Shown: positions 62,368-64,000 of the stretch, piece after piece
How the letters are laid out: each line of letters begins with the position of its first letter
Position numbering within the stretch: position 1 is the stretch's first letter
From: JALYXS01 sp051003795
Lineage (GTDB): Bacteria; Acidobacteriota; Terriglobia; Bryobacterales; Bryobacteraceae
Assembly: GCA_051003795.1 (NCBI GenBank)
Contig: JBPCKZ010000216.1
Span: 1-64,000 of the forward strand
Direction: 5' to 3'
DNA length: 64,000 nt
Notes under the pieces: model-generated
The model's database searches: none
Seen by the model: only the letters and a program-made list of their open reading frames with translations
Told to the model about the DNA's origin: nothing
Made by a program: the position numbers and the translations under genes

Positions 62368-62526
62368 TTGCGCGAATACGATGCCACGTTGAAAATGTGG
62401 CTGCGCGGGTCCGCCGAACGGTCGTTTCGGGACCTTACCGGGGTTTCGATCGAGAAATGGCTCGATATCGAGCTTCCCAAAGTTCAACCACTGCTGCTCG
62501 ATCTTCTGGGCCAGACCGCCGTGTGA
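62368..62526 (+). pseudogene. N-terminal fragment of an Rpn-family (YhgA-like) protein
   Basis: A 52-codon frame with TTG start and a strong AGGGAGG site reads LREYDATLKMWLRGSAERSF and ends QPLLLDLLGQTAV. It matches the start of Rpn / PD-(D/E)XK transposase-like (DUF4351-type) proteins, which are normally several hundred residues long. The remainder is lost after the stop. Confidence 0.6.
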
Positions 62527-62640
62527 CTTATTTGGGCCGCGGTGCTTCGGCGAGAACTGTCGTCAGGACCGGCAGATTAAGCCGCTGACCACAAGGGAGG
62601 ATCTACGCTCGTCTGCGCGCTTTAGAGCGATTCTTACCAG

Positions 62641-63882
62641 GTGGTTTGCGACACTCCGGGAATGATGCTCACGGGCGCGTTGCTTGGGCCGAATCTTCTG
62701 ATCTCCGGGCGCTCGACAAACTTCGTGGTCCTCGCTTCCGGCGGTACGCCGCATGCCGTGAAAGAGTTCTATCCCTGGCCACAGATGCTGCCGGACGGCA
62801 AGCACCTGCTGTTTACGGCGTTCGATTCGCGAGCCGGGCGTCACCGTGCGCGCGTCGTCAGGTTTGGCGAGCGGGAAACAGCATTCGTTTTTCCCGACGG
62901 GAGCGGCCGATTTCTCGGTCTCGAACATGGCATTCTCGCGTACAGGCGCTATCAAAGCAAGGCACAACTCGCCTGGGTCACTCGTCAAGGTGAGCTTCTG
63001 CGCACAGTCGGTCCAGCCAACGTGAATTTGAAGCAAGCGCGTATTTCTCCAGACGGTAGGAAGCCCCGATCTTCGATGTCAGTCGTGGCGTCAACGATAT
63101 GTGGATCATCGATGCGGAAACCGGAGCGGCGCGACGAGTGATTGTTGGACGTGGGCTTGTCGATAATCCAGTATGGGCTCCTGCCTCCGACAAGCTGGCG
63201 TTCAACAGAGCGTACGACGGTCCACCAAATCTGTTCGTGCGCGGTCTCGGGGAGAATGACCCGGACGACGCCCTGCCGGAGAATTATTTTCAAGTGCCGG
63301 CCGACTGGTCGCGCGATGGCCGGTTCATCGCATTCACCAACACCGCCTTTGCCATCGATAACGAATTGAAAGGGGACGTGTGGCTGATCGATATGGCCCG
63401 ATCGAAGGGTTATTCACCTGATCGACACGCCTTACCATGAAGCCAATCCAGCGTTCTCTCCCGACGGACGGTGGCTCGCTTTCACGTCTGATGAGTCGGG
63501 CCGGACCGAAGTTTACATGCAGGCATTCGAGGCGGGCGAATCGCCGCGCCTCGTCGGAGAACGACATCTTGTCTCCCGGCAATGAGCAATCTCGCTTCGG
63601 TGGCGGCGGGATGGCAAGGAGTTGTTCTATCTGGCGTGAGACGGGCGCTTGTACGCGGTACCGATCGCGCTAGCTCTGAAGCTGAAGATCGGCTCCCCTG
63701 CTCCCCTGTTTACTATCGGACTGGAAGCCAGGGCGGCAATCCACTCTCTGCTGGGTTTTGATGTATCGAACGACGGACAGCGCCTCCTAGTCCCAATCGT
63801 CACGTCACCCGAAAGGTCCGAAATCGTGGTGATCCAGAATTGGGAGGCCGCATTGAAGCCGAGTCATCGAAAGCTCGACTAA
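62641..63882 (+). pseudogene. Beta-propeller remnant, kinase-type C-terminus
   Basis: Successive pieces of one protein lie in different frames: GKHLLFTAFDSRAGRHRARV, MWIIDAETGAARRVIVGRGL, YHEANPAFSPDGRWLAFTSD, and LGFDVSNDGQRLLVPIV ... IVVIQNWEAALK. At least three frame changes are needed. The order and ending match the TolB/WD40-like propeller at the C-terminus of membrane Ser/Thr kinases common in Acidobacteriota. The kinase domain is absent. It is a pseudogene unless many sequence errors occurred. Confidence 0.75.
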
Positions 63883-64000
63883 TGGGTCGATCAGTGTAAT
63901 GGATCCGGTCACGAGAGTACCACTACGGGTGGATCCTCCAGGCGCTCTGGCGTTTGCGATCCGGTGGCGCGGACGTAGGCCGTATATCGGTAAGGATCTG
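63883..64000. other. Right window edge, no gene seen
   Basis: The last 118 bases after the propeller remnant contain no supportable gene, RNA or repeat. Confidence 0.4.

Overview
The window looks like a high-GC chromosome segment of an Acidobacteriota bacterium, most likely Bryobacterales / Candidatus Solibacter-like. This is an inference from gene content: a TIGR03437-type TIG protein, several Uma2 (DUF820) genes, an Oar-like TonB receptor with a carboxypeptidase-like N-terminus, a Tat-exported Gfo/Idh/MocA oxidoreductase, and a decayed kinase-type beta-propeller. No rRNA is present to confirm it.

Layout. 1-6556 is the right part of an integrative element: a ParB-domain DNA methyltransferase, hypothetical genes, a primase-like zinc-finger protein, a cluster of four palindromes and a large serine recombinase. 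The element sits inside comM, whose 5' part continues on the minus strand to 7522. A tRNA-Leu(CAA) follows. Its last 21 bases are repeated at 9298-9318, bracketing a 1.6-kb cassette that holds only a TIG-domain secreted protein. 9320-14097 has a broken M48 protease, a dipeptide-epimerase-like enzyme, a cupin and a GH13 enzyme. 14153-19011 is a complete isc operon (Rrf2 regulator, iscS, iscU, iscA, hscB, hscA), followed by a RES/Xre toxin-antitoxin pair. 20192-31239 is a long minus-strand series: TonB receptor, DUF5666 protein, large secreted protein, DnaC-like ATPase, biotin carboxyl carrier, biotin carboxylase, small membrane protein, amidohydrolase.

31260-38458 holds a MauE-thioredoxin fusion, a Uma2 pair (one broken), an XdhC / MobA-like / AsmA operon and a haem-copper monooxygenase-like protein. 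38668-43190 holds a gene remnant, a beta-helix protein, a NodU-type carbamoyltransferase and gltX. A tRNA-Val(CAC) follows. Its 3' 45 bases are repeated (44/45) at 46973-47017, bracketing a 3.7-kb cassette with a metzincin-like protease and a free-standing copy of that protease's N-terminal domain. 47080-56037 holds mfd, rfaE2, a YHS-type membrane protein, a TPR protein and the sdhCAB operon. 56084-62292 holds Uma2 genes, an MFS transporter, a Gfo/Idh/MocA protein, a two-domain dCTP deaminase and a PfkB kinase. The right end is decaying (an Rpn-family fragment and a multi-frameshift propeller).

The most notable feature is the pair of tRNA-end-flanked cassettes. Each has an intact tRNA on the left, a displaced tRNA 3' end on the right, cargo that looks cell-surface or extracellular, and no recognisable integrase. 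One repeat starts in the T-loop and the other exactly at the anticodon loop, the two classical tRNA crossover zones of tyrosine recombinases. Several genes differ from intact homologues by a single-base shift, so consensus errors in the assembly cannot be excluded.
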